Shown here in pieces: positions 25,500 to 34,364 of a stretch of 64,000 bases of DNA. The notes under the pieces were generated by a model, which was given only the letters and a program-made list of their open reading frames with translations, was not told the origin of the DNA and made no database searches. The stretch covers positions 84,464 through 148,463 of the forward strand of contig JAFVAU010000016.1 in assembly GCA_017480345.1 (NCBI GenBank), given 5' to 3'. Made by a program: the position numbers and the translations under genes. The stretch is from Bacteroidales bacterium (lineage in GTDB: Bacteria; Bacteroidota; Bacteroidia; Bacteroidales; UBA932). Position 1 is the stretch's first letter, and the number at the start of each line of letters is the position of its first letter.

Positions 25500-27170
25500 C
25501 TACAGAAGGCCGATATCCACCCAGCCGGAATCGTTCTTGGAAACCTGCCGGCTGCAGAAGAACGCCTGACGGGCGCCTATCCATCGGCCGGGGGCGGCTA
25601 CAAAAGGCTCGCCGGCATCCGTGAAGGACTCCCCGTCCAGACTGTAGGAAAAGCGGCAGAGGGCATCGGGAACATTCCCCTCCACCTCCTGCGGCGCCAC
25701 CTCCAGACGCAGCCAAAGCGTCACTTCCCGGATATCGGGATACTTTACAGCCGGCACATTGCCGGAACTGTAGGGAAACGCCTGCGGGGTAAGCGTATAA
25801 TCCAGAAGGGCGAGGGGCTGCACAAGCTCCTGCCCGCCCCTATGCGCATCGGTACATTCAATATATTGCAGGGCTGCGCCATCGGCCGTATCCACTACGC
25901 GCACACCGGCATAGCTCTCCCCCATCACCACAAAACCGGCACATTCTCCCCGCTCCTTCAGCTGCGGATTGGGATGGAAAGTCAGCTTGGCCGTGGTGGT
26001 GAAGCGCTCCGCGGGAAACATCCGCTCCAAGAGATTGGGGCACTCCCAAAGGCCGATATGCTCCTGCTTCACGCTGTAGAGCCGCACCCCGCCGTCCGGC
26101 AGGGCCCTGTGCCAGTAAGGCCCCGGCACCGAGGGGTACTGCCAAGACAGGTCCAGGCCATACGGGCCTACGGCGGCAGCCGGAAAGCCGTTCCCGACGG
26201 AAGACAGCCTCTTTCCGGACACGGCCATCCTGCCGGAGGATACCGGCTGGCCCACTCCGTCACCGTCCGGGTCTTCCCCTATGAGCGGCCAGCCGTCGGA
26301 GCGCCAGGTCATGGGCTGGAGATGGACGATGCGGCCGTAGGCGCCCTTGTCCTGGAAATGAAGGAACCAGTCTCCCCCGTCGGGGCCCGTTACCCAGGCG
26401 CCCTGGTGCGGACCGTTCACCGTTCCGGGGGCCCAGGCCATCACAATCTTTTCTTCATAAGGGCCGTAAACGCTGCGGGAGCGGAGCACCGTCTGCCAGC
26501 CGGTGGCAACTCCGCCGGCGGGGGCAAAGATATAGTACCAGCCGTCCCGCTCGTAGAACTTGGTCCCCTCAATGGTGGGCTGCGTCAGATGACCGTCGAA
26601 AACGATGCGGGAAGGGCCTGTGAGGGCGGTTCCATCGGCCTTCATGGGGGCCACGAAGAGGATGCTCTTGAGCCCGGCGCGGGAACCGGCGGCCCCGTGC
26701 GAAAGCCAGGCGTTTCCCTCCGAATCCCAAAGCGGGCAGGGGTCTATGAAGCCTTTTTCCTCCACCACCCAGACGGGAGGCTCCCATCGGCCTGTGACAT
26801 CCTGCGTCTTAACCATGAAAACGCCCCGGTCCGGGTCTCCTACATAGATATAGAACCAGCCGTCGTGGTAGCGGATGGCCGGGGCCCAGACGCCGCAGCC
26901 ATGCTGCACCGCGCCGTGGAATTCGGGGGCGGGATAATCCGCGAGCGCAGCCCCCACCTGCTCCCAATGGACCAAATCGCGCGAGTGGAGGATGGGAAGT
27001 CCCGGGAAGAAATTGAAGGAGGAAGCCGTCATATAATAGTGGTCCCCCACCCGGCATACATCCGGGTCGGAATAATCGAAATGAAGGACGGGATTGGTGA
27101 AATTCACGGTCTCCTTTACGGAGCAGGAGACGGAAAGTGCTATTAAAAGGGCCGATAACGTACGTTTCAT
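25500..27170 (-). CDS. GH43 glycosidase lipoprotein (xylosidase/arabinofuranosidase type)
   Basis: A 556-residue protein starting at the ATG at 27170; a longer upstream frame exists but the lipoprotein signal MKRTLSALLIALSVSC begins here. The five-bladed propeller of GH43 shows the base Asp in DYSDPDV, the pKa-tuning Asp in GFIDPCPLWD and the acid Glu in PTIEGTKFY. A C-terminal beta-sandwich (about 340-556) resembles the XynB-like accessory domain. It likely trims arabinose or xylose side chains from pectin. Gene faces away from the LacI-type regulator and shares its control region. Confidence 0.85.
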   Translation of the reverse strand: MKRTLSALLIALSVSCSVKETVNFTNPVLHFDYSDPDVCRVGDHYYMTASSFNFFPGLPILHSRDLVHWEQVGAALADYPAPEFHGAVQHGCGVWAPAIRYHDGWFYIYVGDPDRGVFMVKTQDVTGRWEPPVWVVEEKGFIDPCPLWDSEGNAWLSHGAAGSRAGLKSILFVAPMKADGTALTGPSRIVFDGHLTQPTIEGTKFYERDGWYYIFAPAGGVATGWQTVLRSRSVYGPYEEKIVMAWAPGTVNGPHQGAWVTGPDGGDWFLHFQDKGAYGRIVHLQPMTWRSDGWPLIGEDPDGDGVGQPVSSGRMAVSGKRLSSVGNGFPAAAVGPYGLDLSWQYPSVPGPYWHRALPDGGVRLYSVKQEHIGLWECPNLLERMFPAERFTTTAKLTFHPNPQLKERGECAGFVVMGESYAGVRVVDTADGAALQYIECTDAHRGGQELVQPLALLDYTLTPQAFPYSSGNVPAVKYPDIREVTLWLRLEVAPQEVEGNVPDALCRFSYSLDGESFTDAGEPFVAAPGRWIGARQAFFCSRQVSKNDSGWVDIGLL

Positions 27171-27175
27171 ACCTG

Positions 27176-27207
27176 CAAATGTAAAAAAAATTTGCGATTT
27201 GTGCAAA
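27176..27207 (-). promoter_or_regulatory. Promoter of the GH43 gene
   Basis: TTTG (27207-27204, minus strand) and TACATTTG (27183-27176) are 20 bp apart, an exact Bacteroides promoter. The -33 box is half of the CAAACGTTTG palindrome, so regulator binding should block it. The predicted start of transcription is within a few bases of the ATG at 27170, implying an almost leaderless message. Confidence 0.7.
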
Positions 27208-27221
27208 CGTTTGTATCTTTG
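27191..27221 (+). promoter_or_regulatory. Promoter of the lacI-kdgK-kdgA operon
   Basis: TTTG (27191-27194), 19 bp, then TATCTTTG (27214-27221): an exact Bacteroides promoter driving the regulator gene, with the ATG 24 bp further on. The operator palindrome occupies the spacer and touches the -7 box, so the regulator probably represses itself and the downstream kinase. Confidence 0.75.
27202..27215. promoter_or_regulatory. LacI-type operator shared by two divergent promoters
   Basis: TGCAAACGTTTGTA with core CAAACGTTTG (27204-27213). It contains the -33 box of the GH43 promoter and fills the spacer of the regulator's own promoter, so one bound dimer would shut both. Two matching sites lie at 25324 and 25450. 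Confidence 0.75.
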
Positions 27222-27245
27222 CAGAGAAAACGACCACATTGAGCA

Positions 27246-28238
27246 ATGACCACCATTCGAGACATAGCACGGGCGCTGGGTATTACCCCCTCCACCGTTT
27301 CCCGTGCCCTTTCAGGCAATCCCCGCGTGAAGGAAGAAACCCGCCGGGCCGTAGAAAAAACCGCCCGTGAGATGGGCTACGAAAGGAATGTTGTTGCGGC
27401 CAATCTCCGGAAAGGGCGCTCCATGATTGTGGGCATCGTGATTCCCCGGATTCACCGCGAATTCTTCTCCAACTGCATCGGCGGCGCAGAGAGCATCCTG
27501 AACCAGGCCGGTTATAGTGTGCTCATCTGCCAGACCCTGGAAAGCGTTGAGGCCGAAATCCAGGCGCTCAAAACCCTCAAGAACTACCGCGTGGCGGGCG
27601 TGTTGCTCTCGCACGCCATCAACGCCCCCAACGGGGACCATGTCAAGGAAATCCTGGGCAACACGCCCCTTATCCAGTTCGACCGCGTATTTCCGGACCT
27701 TCCCGGGGCCAAGATTGTGGGAGCCAACTGCGACGGGGCCTACAAGGCCACCCGCCACCTGATTGAGGCCGGCTACCGGAAAATCGGCACCCTGGCCGGT
27801 TACATGACCTCCCAGGCCTATGTGGAACGCCTGGCCGGTTATCGCATGGCCCTGGAAGACGCCGGCCTCCCCTTCGACGAAAAACTGGTCTATTACAACA
27901 CCATTGTCCGGGAAACCGGTTACGAAGCCGGTCTCAAAGCCATCAAGGCCGGCTGTGACGCCCTGTACAGCGCCGGTGCCTTCTCGGCCCTCGGCGCCAT
28001 TGACGCCCTCAAGGAGAAAGGCATCCGCGCTCCGGAGGATTTCGGCATCGTGGGCACCGCCAACGAAGGTTTCACCGCCCTGATGACTCCCTCCCTGAGC
28101 ACCCTGAACCAGCATCCTTTCGAAATGGGAGAAGCAGCCGCACACGCCTTCCTCGAAGGCAGGCTGGACACCCAGGTAATTCCTATGGAACTTATTGAAA
28201 GACAATCATCAAACAAAAATAACACATGGCAAAAGTAG
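27246..28238 (+). CDS. LacI-family transcriptional regulator of the pectin/uronate locus
   Basis: A 330-residue regulator: N-terminal helix-turn-helix TIRDIARALGITPSTVSRAL (residues 3-22), hinge helix near residue 50-58 and a periplasmic-binding-protein-like sensor domain (about 60-325). The family usually represses until a sugar or phosphorylated intermediate binds. Position beside three CAAACGTTTG sites, divergent from GH43 and followed by kdgK and kdgA, suggests it senses a uronate catabolite such as KDG or KDPG; that ligand is an inference. The end overlaps kdgK by 13 bp. Confidence 0.9.
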   Translation: MTTIRDIARALGITPSTVSRALSGNPRVKEETRRAVEKTAREMGYERNVVAANLRKGRSMIVGIVIPRIHREFFSNCIGGAESILNQAGYSVLICQTLESVEAEIQALKTLKNYRVAGVLLSHAINAPNGDHVKEILGNTPLIQFDRVFPDLPGAKIVGANCDGAYKATRHLIEAGYRKIGTLAGYMTSQAYVERLAGYRMALEDAGLPFDEKLVYYNTIVRETGYEAGLKAIKAGCDALYSAGAFSALGAIDALKEKGIRAPEDFGIVGTANEGFTALMTPSLSTLNQHPFEMGEAAAHAFLEGRLDTQVIPMELIERQSSNKNNTWQK

Positions 28239-29263
28239 TTACCTTCGGCGAAGTGATGCTTCGCCTGTCCACCCCCGGCTATCTGCGTTTTTCGCAAGCC
28301 CATCAGTTCGACGCCACCTTTGGAGGCGGAGAAGCCAACGTGGCCGTTTCCCTGGCCAACTACGGCGTAGACGCCCACTTCGTAACCCGTCTGCCCCAGA
28401 ATGACATTGCGCAGATGTGCACCGCCGAGCTCAAGGGCTTCGGCGTAAACACGGATTCCATCGTCTATGGCGGAGACCGCGTGGGCATTTACTACCTGGA
28501 AACCGGCGCCGTGGCCCGCGGCTCCAAAGTAGTTTACGACCGCGCCCACTCCGCCATCTCCGAAATCAAGCCCGGCATGGTGGACTGGCACAAAGTCCTT
28601 CAGGAGGCCGATTGGTTCCACTGGACCGGCATCACCCCCGCCCTGAGCCAGGGTGCCGCCGATGCCTGCCTGGAAGCCATCAAAGTAGCCAATGAAATGG
28701 GTGTAAAGGTTTCCTGCGACCTCAACTATCGCAAGAAACTCTGGAAATACGGCAAGAGCGCCTCGGAGGTGATGCCCGCCCTGGTGGAAGGCTGCGACCT
28801 CATCCTGGGCAACGAGGAAGACGCGGAGAAGGAATTCGGCATCAAGCCCGAAGGCTTCGACGCAGAGAAGACCGGCGGAGAGATTGACCAGAGCATTTTC
28901 GTGAGCGTGGCCCGCCAGCTCATGGAGAAGTTCCCCCGCTGCAAGAAGGTGGCTATCACCCTCCGCGGCTCCATCAACGCCAACCACAACACCTGGGGCG
29001 GCGTCCTGTACGACGGAAAAACCCTCTGGCAGTCCAGGCGTTACGACATCACCCACATCGTGGACCGCGTGGGCGGCGGAGACTCCTTCATGGGCGGTCT
29101 GCTGTACGGCCTGCTCGCCTACGAGACAGACCAGGAAGCCATCGAATTCGCCGCTGCCGCTTCCTGCCTCAAGCACACCATCATCGGTGACTACAACCGC
29201 GTTACCGTCTCCGAAGTGGAAGGTCTCATCAACGGCGGCGGTTCCGGCCGTGTTAGCAGATAG
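28226..29263 (+). CDS. kdgK: 2-keto-3-deoxygluconate kinase
   Basis: A 345-residue PfkB-family kinase. The N-terminal GGGEANVAVSLA block binds sugar and the C-terminal DRVGGGDSFMGGLLYG holds the anion hole and catalytic Asp. It phosphorylates KDG to KDPG with ATP, joining the galacturonate (UxaA) and unsaturated uronate (KduD) branches. The start overlaps the regulator gene by 13 bp, so the two are translationally coupled. The stop codon lies within a hairpin. Confidence 0.92.
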   Translation: MAKVVTFGEVMLRLSTPGYLRFSQAHQFDATFGGGEANVAVSLANYGVDAHFVTRLPQNDIAQMCTAELKGFGVNTDSIVYGGDRVGIYYLETGAVARGSKVVYDRAHSAISEIKPGMVDWHKVLQEADWFHWTGITPALSQGAADACLEAIKVANEMGVKVSCDLNYRKKLWKYGKSASEVMPALVEGCDLILGNEEDAEKEFGIKPEGFDAEKTGGEIDQSIFVSVARQLMEKFPRCKKVAITLRGSINANHNTWGGVLYDGKTLWQSRRYDITHIVDRVGGGDSFMGGLLYGLLAYETDQEAIEFAAAASCLKHTIIGDYNRVTVSEVEGLINGGGSGRVSR

Positions 29264-29308
29264 CCGATCAGGTCGGCTATGACGTCATGCCCGGCTCCGA
29301 CCGGGCAT
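29260..29308. repeat. Pair of REP-like hairpins between kdgK and kdgA
   Basis: ATAGCCGA/TCGGCTAT (29260-29267 with 29273-29280) and ATGCCCGG/CCGGGCAT (29287-29294 with 29301-29308), each a perfect 8 bp stem. The first includes the kdgK stop codon. No T-run follows, so the pair probably shapes mRNA stability between the kinase and aldolase genes rather than ending transcription. Confidence 0.55.
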
Positions 29309-29326
29309 CTAAAGCGAAGATAGATT

Positions 29327-29989
29327 ATGGCAAAATTCAATAAAATCGATACCATCAGTATCATCAAGAATACGGGCATAGTACCGGTATTCTACAACAA
29401 AGACGCAGAGATTACAAAGAAAGTGGTGAAAGCCTGCTATGACGGCGGCATCCGCGCCTTCGAGTTCACCAACCGCGGAGACGGCGCCAACGAAGTGTTC
29501 AAGGAAGTGATGGCCTTCGTGCGCAAGGAATGCCCTCAGATGGCCCTGGGGGCCGGCACCATTCTGGATGCCCCCACCGCCGTTCTCTACATGCAGATGG
29601 GGGCCGATTTCCTGGTTTCCCCCTGCATGGCCGAAGACGTAGTGAAACTGGCCAACCGCCGCGGCGTGCCCTACAGCCCCGGCTGCGGCACCGTCACGGA
29701 AATCGTGAAAGCCATGGAACTGGGCTGCGACCTGGTGAAGGTATTCCCCGCCGGAAACGTGGGCGGTCCCTCCTTCGTGAAGAACATCCTGGGTCCCCTG
29801 CCCTGGGCCATGGTCATGTGTACTGGCGCCGTGGAACCCACCGAGGAGAACCTTACGGCTTGGGCCAAGAGCGGCGTCACCGCCGTGGGCATGGGCTCCA
29901 AGCTCTTCCCCAAGGACACAGTGGCCGCCGGCAAATGGGAGGAAATCTCCTCCCTCTGCCGTCAGTGCCTCCAGTGGTTCAAAAAGTAA
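29327..29989 (+). CDS. kdgA: KDPG aldolase (2-keto-3-deoxy-6-phosphogluconate aldolase)
   Basis: A 220-residue class I aldolase of the Eda/KdgA family. The Schiff-base lysine is in DLVKVFPAG (about residue 141) and the family segment GAGTILD lies near residue 75. It splits KDPG into pyruvate and glyceraldehyde 3-phosphate, the last step of the pathway encoded in this window. Its stop codon abuts the stop codon of the convergent GH3 gene with no base between. Confidence 0.93.
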   Translation: MAKFNKIDTISIIKNTGIVPVFYNKDAEITKKVVKACYDGGIRAFEFTNRGDGANEVFKEVMAFVRKECPQMALGAGTILDAPTAVLYMQMGADFLVSPCMAEDVVKLANRRGVPYSPGCGTVTEIVKAMELGCDLVKVFPAGNVGGPSFVKNILGPLPWAMVMCTGAVEPTEENLTAWAKSGVTAVGMGSKLFPKDTVAAGKWEEISSLCRQCLQWFKK

Positions 29990-32071
29990 TCAGTACTTGT
30001 AAGAAACCTTCTTGAGAGAATGGGAGCTCCCGCCATAAAGGAGTTCCCATTCTCCTTTCATGGGAACCATGTCCTGCCGGGCCTCGTCCCAGCTCAGGAA
30101 AGTCTCCTCCGTAAGCGGGAGTGCCACCTCGGCCGTCTGCCCGGCAGGAATGAGCACGCGCCGGAAACCGCGCAGGCTCTTCAGCGGCCCTTCCGTATCA
30201 TCGGCCTTGCGGACATAGAGCTGGACCACCTCGGCAGCGTCACGCGAACCGATATTGGTGACGGGAACCACCAGCTTGCCGTCCTTGACGGAGGCCTCGC
30301 CGTAGGCAAATTCCGTATAAGACAGGCCGAAGCCGAAGGGGAAGAGCGGCTCGCCCTCGAAGTAGCGGTAGGTGCGGCCCTTCATGTCGTAATTCTCGAA
30401 ATCCGGCAGCTGGTCCACGTTCTTGTAGAAGGTCAGGGGCAGTTTGCCGGAAGGAACTACGTCTCCGTAAAGGATATCGGAGAGCACGGCGCCACCTTCC
30501 TCACCGGGATACCAGGCCTGGAGGATGGCCTCGCAGCTCTCCGTTTCCGGAACCAGGCCCATGGCGCTTCCGGAGAAGTTCACCAGAATCAGCTTCTTGC
30601 CCGCGTCGTGCAGGGCTTTCAGCAATTCCCGCTGCACCTGCGGCAGTTCTATGCTGGTGCGGTCTCCGCCCCGGAAGCCGGGAGCATCCACATCCATTTC
30701 CTCGCCTTCATACAGCGGGGAAATACCGCCCGCAAATACCACCACGTCAATGTCTTTCAGCTGTTTCAGAAGCTGGGCGGCATCCTCTTTCTCCCCTACG
30801 ATGCCGCAGCCCCTGAGCACCTTCAGCTCCGGGATGCGGGCCTTCAGGCCGTCGGCCAGGGTGGTGGTGAATTCCGGGATGGGGTTGTAGTTGCCCCACA
30901 TCATTTCCTTGTCGTCGGCATTGGGGCCCATCAGGGCTATGCGGGTATCGGCCTTGAGGGGCAGGATGCCGCCCTTGTTCTGCAGGAGCACCACCGTTTC
31001 CTCCGCCATTTTGCGGGAAAGGGACCGATGGGCCTCGCCCTCCACGATATCATCACTCAGATGGTCCCAGGGGGCGGTATTGTGCGTGAGTTCGCCCAGG
31101 CGGATACGCTCGGAAAAGAGCCGGACCAGGGAGCGGTCCACATCGGCCTCGTCCAAAAGGCCCTGGCCGATGGCTTCGGGAATGAAGCGGTAGCTGTCAC
31201 CGCAGTTGAGGTCCGTGCCGGCGCGGATGGCTGTGGCGGCGGCGTGGGGGCCGTCCTCGCTGTAACCGTGGCAGCCGGGCTCGAAGAAATTGGAGATGGC
31301 GCCGCAGTCGGACACAATCAGGCCCTTGTAGCCCCACTCTCCGCGCAGGATGGTGTTAATCAGATAGTCGCTGGCACCGCAGGGAACACCCCGGAAGGCG
31401 TTGTAGGCTATCATGACCTCCTTTACATCGGCCTTGGTAACCAGGTCTTTGAAGGCGGGGAGATAGGTTTCCCTGAGGTCCCGTTCACTCACTACGGCAT
31501 TGTAGCTGTGGCGGTTCCACTCCGGACCGGAATGCACCGCAAAATGCTTGGCACAGGCGTGGGCCTTGAGCACCGGGGCGTCGGAGGGCCCCTGCAGGCC
31601 GCGCACCACGGCCATGCCCAGCTGTCCCGTCAGGTAAGGGTCTTCCCCGTAGGTTTCCATGCCACGGCCCCAGCGGGGGTCACGGAAAACATTGATATTG
31701 GGCGTCCAGAAACTCAAACCCTGATACTGCCCCACATGACCGGAGGCTATGGCCTGGCGGTTTTTCACGCGGGCCTCGTCACTTACGACCGTAAACACCT
31801 CATACACAAGCGGCTCGTCAAAAGATGCCGCCATGCCGATGGGCATGGGAAAAACCGTGGCCTTCCCGCTGCGGGCCACCCCGTGAAGGGCCTCGTTCCA
31901 CCAGTTGTAGTCCGGAATTCCCAGCCTCTCTATGCCCGCCGTAGAGGACATCATCTGGCCGGTCTTCTCTTCAATGGTCATTTGGGCAATGAGTTCACGG
32001 GCCTGTTTCTCAGGCGTCTCGGTGCATGCCACGCAAAGGGCAGCCGCACACAGCAAAAGGGTTTTACGCAT
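29990..32071 (-). CDS. GH3 beta-glycosidase lipoprotein (xylosidase-like)
   Basis: A 693-residue enzyme; the start at 32071 is chosen because MRKTLLLCAAALCVAC is a lipoprotein signal, while the frame runs open further upstream. Domains in order: GH3 barrel with YNWWNEALHGVARSG and the nucleophile Asp in GLIVSDCGAI, the alpha/beta sandwich domain (about 330-560) and a C-terminal Fn3-like domain. The WWNEALHG signature is typical of bacterial beta-xylosidase-type GH3 proteins. It likely clips beta-linked xylose or glucose from side chains. Last gene of an operon with the DUF3089 and MgtC genes. Confidence 0.88.
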   Translation of the reverse strand: MRKTLLLCAAALCVACTETPEKQARELIAQMTIEEKTGQMMSSTAGIERLGIPDYNWWNEALHGVARSGKATVFPMPIGMAASFDEPLVYEVFTVVSDEARVKNRQAIASGHVGQYQGLSFWTPNINVFRDPRWGRGMETYGEDPYLTGQLGMAVVRGLQGPSDAPVLKAHACAKHFAVHSGPEWNRHSYNAVVSERDLRETYLPAFKDLVTKADVKEVMIAYNAFRGVPCGASDYLINTILRGEWGYKGLIVSDCGAISNFFEPGCHGYSEDGPHAAATAIRAGTDLNCGDSYRFIPEAIGQGLLDEADVDRSLVRLFSERIRLGELTHNTAPWDHLSDDIVEGEAHRSLSRKMAEETVVLLQNKGGILPLKADTRIALMGPNADDKEMMWGNYNPIPEFTTTLADGLKARIPELKVLRGCGIVGEKEDAAQLLKQLKDIDVVVFAGGISPLYEGEEMDVDAPGFRGGDRTSIELPQVQRELLKALHDAGKKLILVNFSGSAMGLVPETESCEAILQAWYPGEEGGAVLSDILYGDVVPSGKLPLTFYKNVDQLPDFENYDMKGRTYRYFEGEPLFPFGFGLSYTEFAYGEASVKDGKLVVPVTNIGSRDAAEVVQLYVRKADDTEGPLKSLRGFRRVLIPAGQTAEVALPLTEETFLSWDEARQDMVPMKGEWELLYGGSSHSLKKVSYKY

Positions 32072-32076
32072 AAGGC

Positions 32077-33048
32077 TTATCGGTTTTGGTGTTTCTCCCT
32101 CCACTTGCGGATACGGAGGTTTATGTTTTCCTTGAGGCAGTCCTGATACAGCCAGGGCTCGCAGCCGTGGATGTCTCCGGTATTCAGGAGACCCTTCAGG
32201 ATGGGCTTGTACTCGGAGCCGCTGTACCCCGTCACCACCAGGACATGGTGCTCGGGATTCACCGTGACGGTAATGGTATCTTTGAGGGTGGCCGGCACGG
32301 CGTCCGTACGCCAGTTCACCGGATTGATGCACATCACATTGGGCACGGCCACATGGGGCTTGATATACTTGACGTCCTTCACCGTGTTGTAGCAGATGGT
32401 AACGCCGGTGTCTTCCGCGCCCCGGGCCGGCCGGATATGCCGGGTGGCCGCCGTATCGGCCGGTGTCACCTTGTAACCCAGCACATAAGCGGCGGCCAGC
32501 TGTTCATAATCCTCGTCGGACATGTATTTGAGCAGTTCCACCACCGCCTTCCCGCCCTGGCTGAAACCAGCCAGCACAAAGGGTCTGCTGCGGTCACGGG
32601 ACGCCTGGAAGGCATCGAAGGCCCTTTTCACATCCAGCATGGCCAGATGCTCCCGGAGCTCCACCAAGTCTTCATTCCGCGAGGCGATGGTGGTGCCGGC
32701 CAGGAAACGGTAATACGGAGAATAAAAATTGTTGCCGGGAGCCATATAGGCCGATATGCGCACGTTTTCCCGGTCCATCCGCGCCCGCTGCACAGGGTTG
32801 TAGATATCGGCATAAAAGCAGGTGTCTCCCTGGGGCGTTTTCCAGTCGTTGATGCAGGTAGAGATGAAATAAAGGATGTCTCCCCCGGTGGAATCCGGGT
32901 CTTGCAGCTGAGTAAACCAGCAGTCCGGACTGGTGTAGTCCGGACGCGGGGGTATATGACCTACCGGAGGCCTGCAGGCCCCGGCCAGCCCCGTGAATAC
33001 AAGAAGCGACGCATGCGTCTTAATCCAGACTTTGCAGTTCAATGCCAT
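32077..33048 (-). CDS. DUF3089 alpha/beta-hydrolase-like lipoprotein
   Basis: A 323-residue protein of the DUF3089 family. The nucleophile elbow GFSQGG (about residues 170-175) indicates an alpha/beta hydrolase, perhaps an esterase or lipase; a late histidine near YSGSEY/ VNPEHHV could complete the triad. The N-terminus MALNCKVWIKTHASLLVFTGLAGAC reads as a lipoprotein signal. The start overlaps the MgtC gene by 29 bp and the stop is 5 bp before the GH3 start, so it is in their operon. The substrate is unknown. Confidence 0.75.
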   Translation of the reverse strand: MALNCKVWIKTHASLLVFTGLAGACRPPVGHIPPRPDYTSPDCWFTQLQDPDSTGGDILYFISTCINDWKTPQGDTCFYADIYNPVQRARMDRENVRISAYMAPGNNFYSPYYRFLAGTTIASRNEDLVELREHLAMLDVKRAFDAFQASRDRSRPFVLAGFSQGGKAVVELLKYMSDEDYEQLAAAYVLGYKVTPADTAATRHIRPARGAEDTGVTICYNTVKDVKYIKPHVAVPNVMCINPVNWRTDAVPATLKDTITVTVNPEHHVLVVTGYSGSEYKPILKGLLNTGDIHGCEPWLYQDCLKENINLRIRKWREKHQNR

Positions 33049-33649
33049 GCAACTCCCCTATTTGCTTGAGAAGGCCTTCGGGATAGGCTTTCTTCTTCAC
33101 AAGAAGGCCCAAATCGGCCTTGTAGCCGTCGGCCTCCTTGCTCCAGGAGAAGTGGCCCACCTGCTTGCCCAAGGCCTGGATGGCGTTTTCCATGTCTTTG
33201 CGTTCCTTGGCGCTCAAGACCACGTTCACCTGCTTCTCTCCCAGTTTTACGTCAAGATGGTGCGCCGCCTCGGCGCAGAGGAGCAGCAGGACGGAGCAAA
33301 CAGCAGTGAGTTCATACATCGCAGCGCCGGCAGCCATGCCGATGGCACCCGTCACCCAGATGCCGGCCGCCGTGGTAAGGCCGCTCACGTGCCGGTTTTT
33401 CATGATGATGCCGCCGCCCAGGAAACCCAGGCCGCCCACCACGCTGGCCGCCACACGCGCTGCATCGAACTTGTCGGCGCCCGTAAAACCATACTGGGAA
33501 ATAATCATGAACAGGCAGGCTCCCAGGGCCACCAGAAGGTGCGTTCGGATACCCGCCACCTTGCCCGGGAGTTCCCGCTCATAGCCGATGACCCCGCCCA
33601 CAAGCGCCGCCACCAGAATCCGTACTGTAAAATCTAACGCCATACTCAT
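33020..33649 (-). CDS. MgtC/SapB-family membrane protein
   Basis: About 209 residues. Four to five N-terminal membrane segments with RTHLLVALGACLFMI and GGLGFLGGGII carry the MgtC family signature; the C-terminal 75 residues form an ACT-like soluble domain. Roles proposed for the family include magnesium homeostasis and control of ATP synthase. I start at the ATG at 33649; another ATG at 33643 is equally possible, and a TATATTTG -7 box (33663-33656) lies so close that the message may be nearly leaderless. Confidence 0.85.
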   Translation of the reverse strand: MSMALDFTVRILVAALVGGVIGYERELPGKVAGIRTHLLVALGACLFMIISQYGFTGADKFDAARVAASVVGGLGFLGGGIIMKNRHVSGLTTAAGIWVTGAIGMAAGAAMYELTAVCSVLLLLCAEAAHHLDVKLGEKQVNVVLSAKERKDMENAIQALGKQVGHFSWSKEADGYKADLGLLVKKKAYPEGLLKQIGELHGIELQSLD

Positions 33650-33750
33650 AATGTGCAAATATAATGATTTTTCCGAATAATAGTAAGAGTCTGTTTTGAA
33701 AGAAGGAGACCAATCGTTCAGATTGACAATACGAAGTCGGAAGCGGGATA

Positions 33751-33854
33751 CACGCCGTTGTAATGTATGTGAATGGTAATCAACATATTGCGCAAATCAA
33801 CCTACGCTAAAGCGCATAGGTTGATTTGCATAAGTAATTAATAATCAACGAGTT
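33751..33854. repeat. Island-flanking direct repeat, left copy
   Basis: About 105 bp that recurs at 36884-36988 in the same orientation at roughly 75-80% identity. Its centre is an imperfect hairpin (gcaaatcaacctacgc paired with gcataggttgatttgc, one mismatch) followed by an AT-rich tail ending cgagtt. The two copies bound a 3.1 kb block holding the reverse transcriptase remnant, variable lipoprotein, switch and invertase. They could be attachment-like ends or degenerate copies of a transposable element. Confidence 0.6.
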
Positions 33855-34286
33855 GGCGCACCACGGCAGTACCCCGTCCCGGCAGCCATTCCGAAAAAGG
33901 CCGGCCCCTGTTTTTGTTGCCGAGACCGGCCGATTCATGGTTTCGGCAACATTTTACCCTCGTTTTTGTTGCCGAGAGGCGGCACGGTGAATGCAGCCTG
34001 TATCGAAGAAGCCCGCTGCGGTAGTAACCGTACTGGAAAGAAAAAGCCAAAGGGCCGTTTATCCAGCCAAGGCGGAGCTTATAGGCTGGAAAATACGAGG
34101 TGATGCCCAAGTATGAATTCTGTGCAGATGCACGACCACGCCCCGGTAGGCCGAATAAATGGCCACCTTGTCCATGTTCAGTTCCAGGCCCAGTTGCTCC
34201 CGCAAAAAATCCCGCACCAGGGGAATCATTTTCCTGAGCCGGGTTTTACTTCCGGACACCACGGCGGCTATTTCCAACTTGGTCAT
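33838..34286 (-). pseudogene. Decayed reverse transcriptase, probably of a diversity-generating retroelement
   Basis: Two out-of-frame pieces remain. The first (34286-34059) contains SKTRLRKMIPLVRDFLREQL and GLELNMDKVAIYSAYRGV, which fit the region after the catalytic YxDD in DGR-type reverse transcriptases. The second, shifted by a frame (about 34128-33838), begins NSYLGITSYFPAYKLR, matching the later thumb segment. The catalytic palm is missing, and the join between pieces suggests a deletion. It lies directly downstream of a gene with a DGR-like C-terminus, the usual DGR order. A group II intron origin is less likely because of the SYLG...YKLR pattern. Confidence 0.6.
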
Positions 34287-34364
34287 ACGGCGAAAAAAAT
34301 GCGGTCGGCCTTTGCATAGCTTGGGCTGGCCGCACGGGCACAGCTCGATTCTTTCATTCTTTTA

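Noticed and set aside
32072..32332. N-terminal 87-residue extension of the GH3 protein
   Set aside because: It overlaps the DUF3089 gene, has no family match and precedes a clear lipoprotein signal at the chosen start. Similar extensions before lpd, GH43 and the 62.4 kb glycosyltransferase were dropped for the same reason.
33838..34110. The 90-codon frame ending at 33838 as an intact small gene
   Set aside because: Only its first ~15 residues look like a known fold (the reverse transcriptase thumb); the rest is low-complexity sequence with direct repeats of ttttgttgccgaga, so a pseudogene is the better reading.
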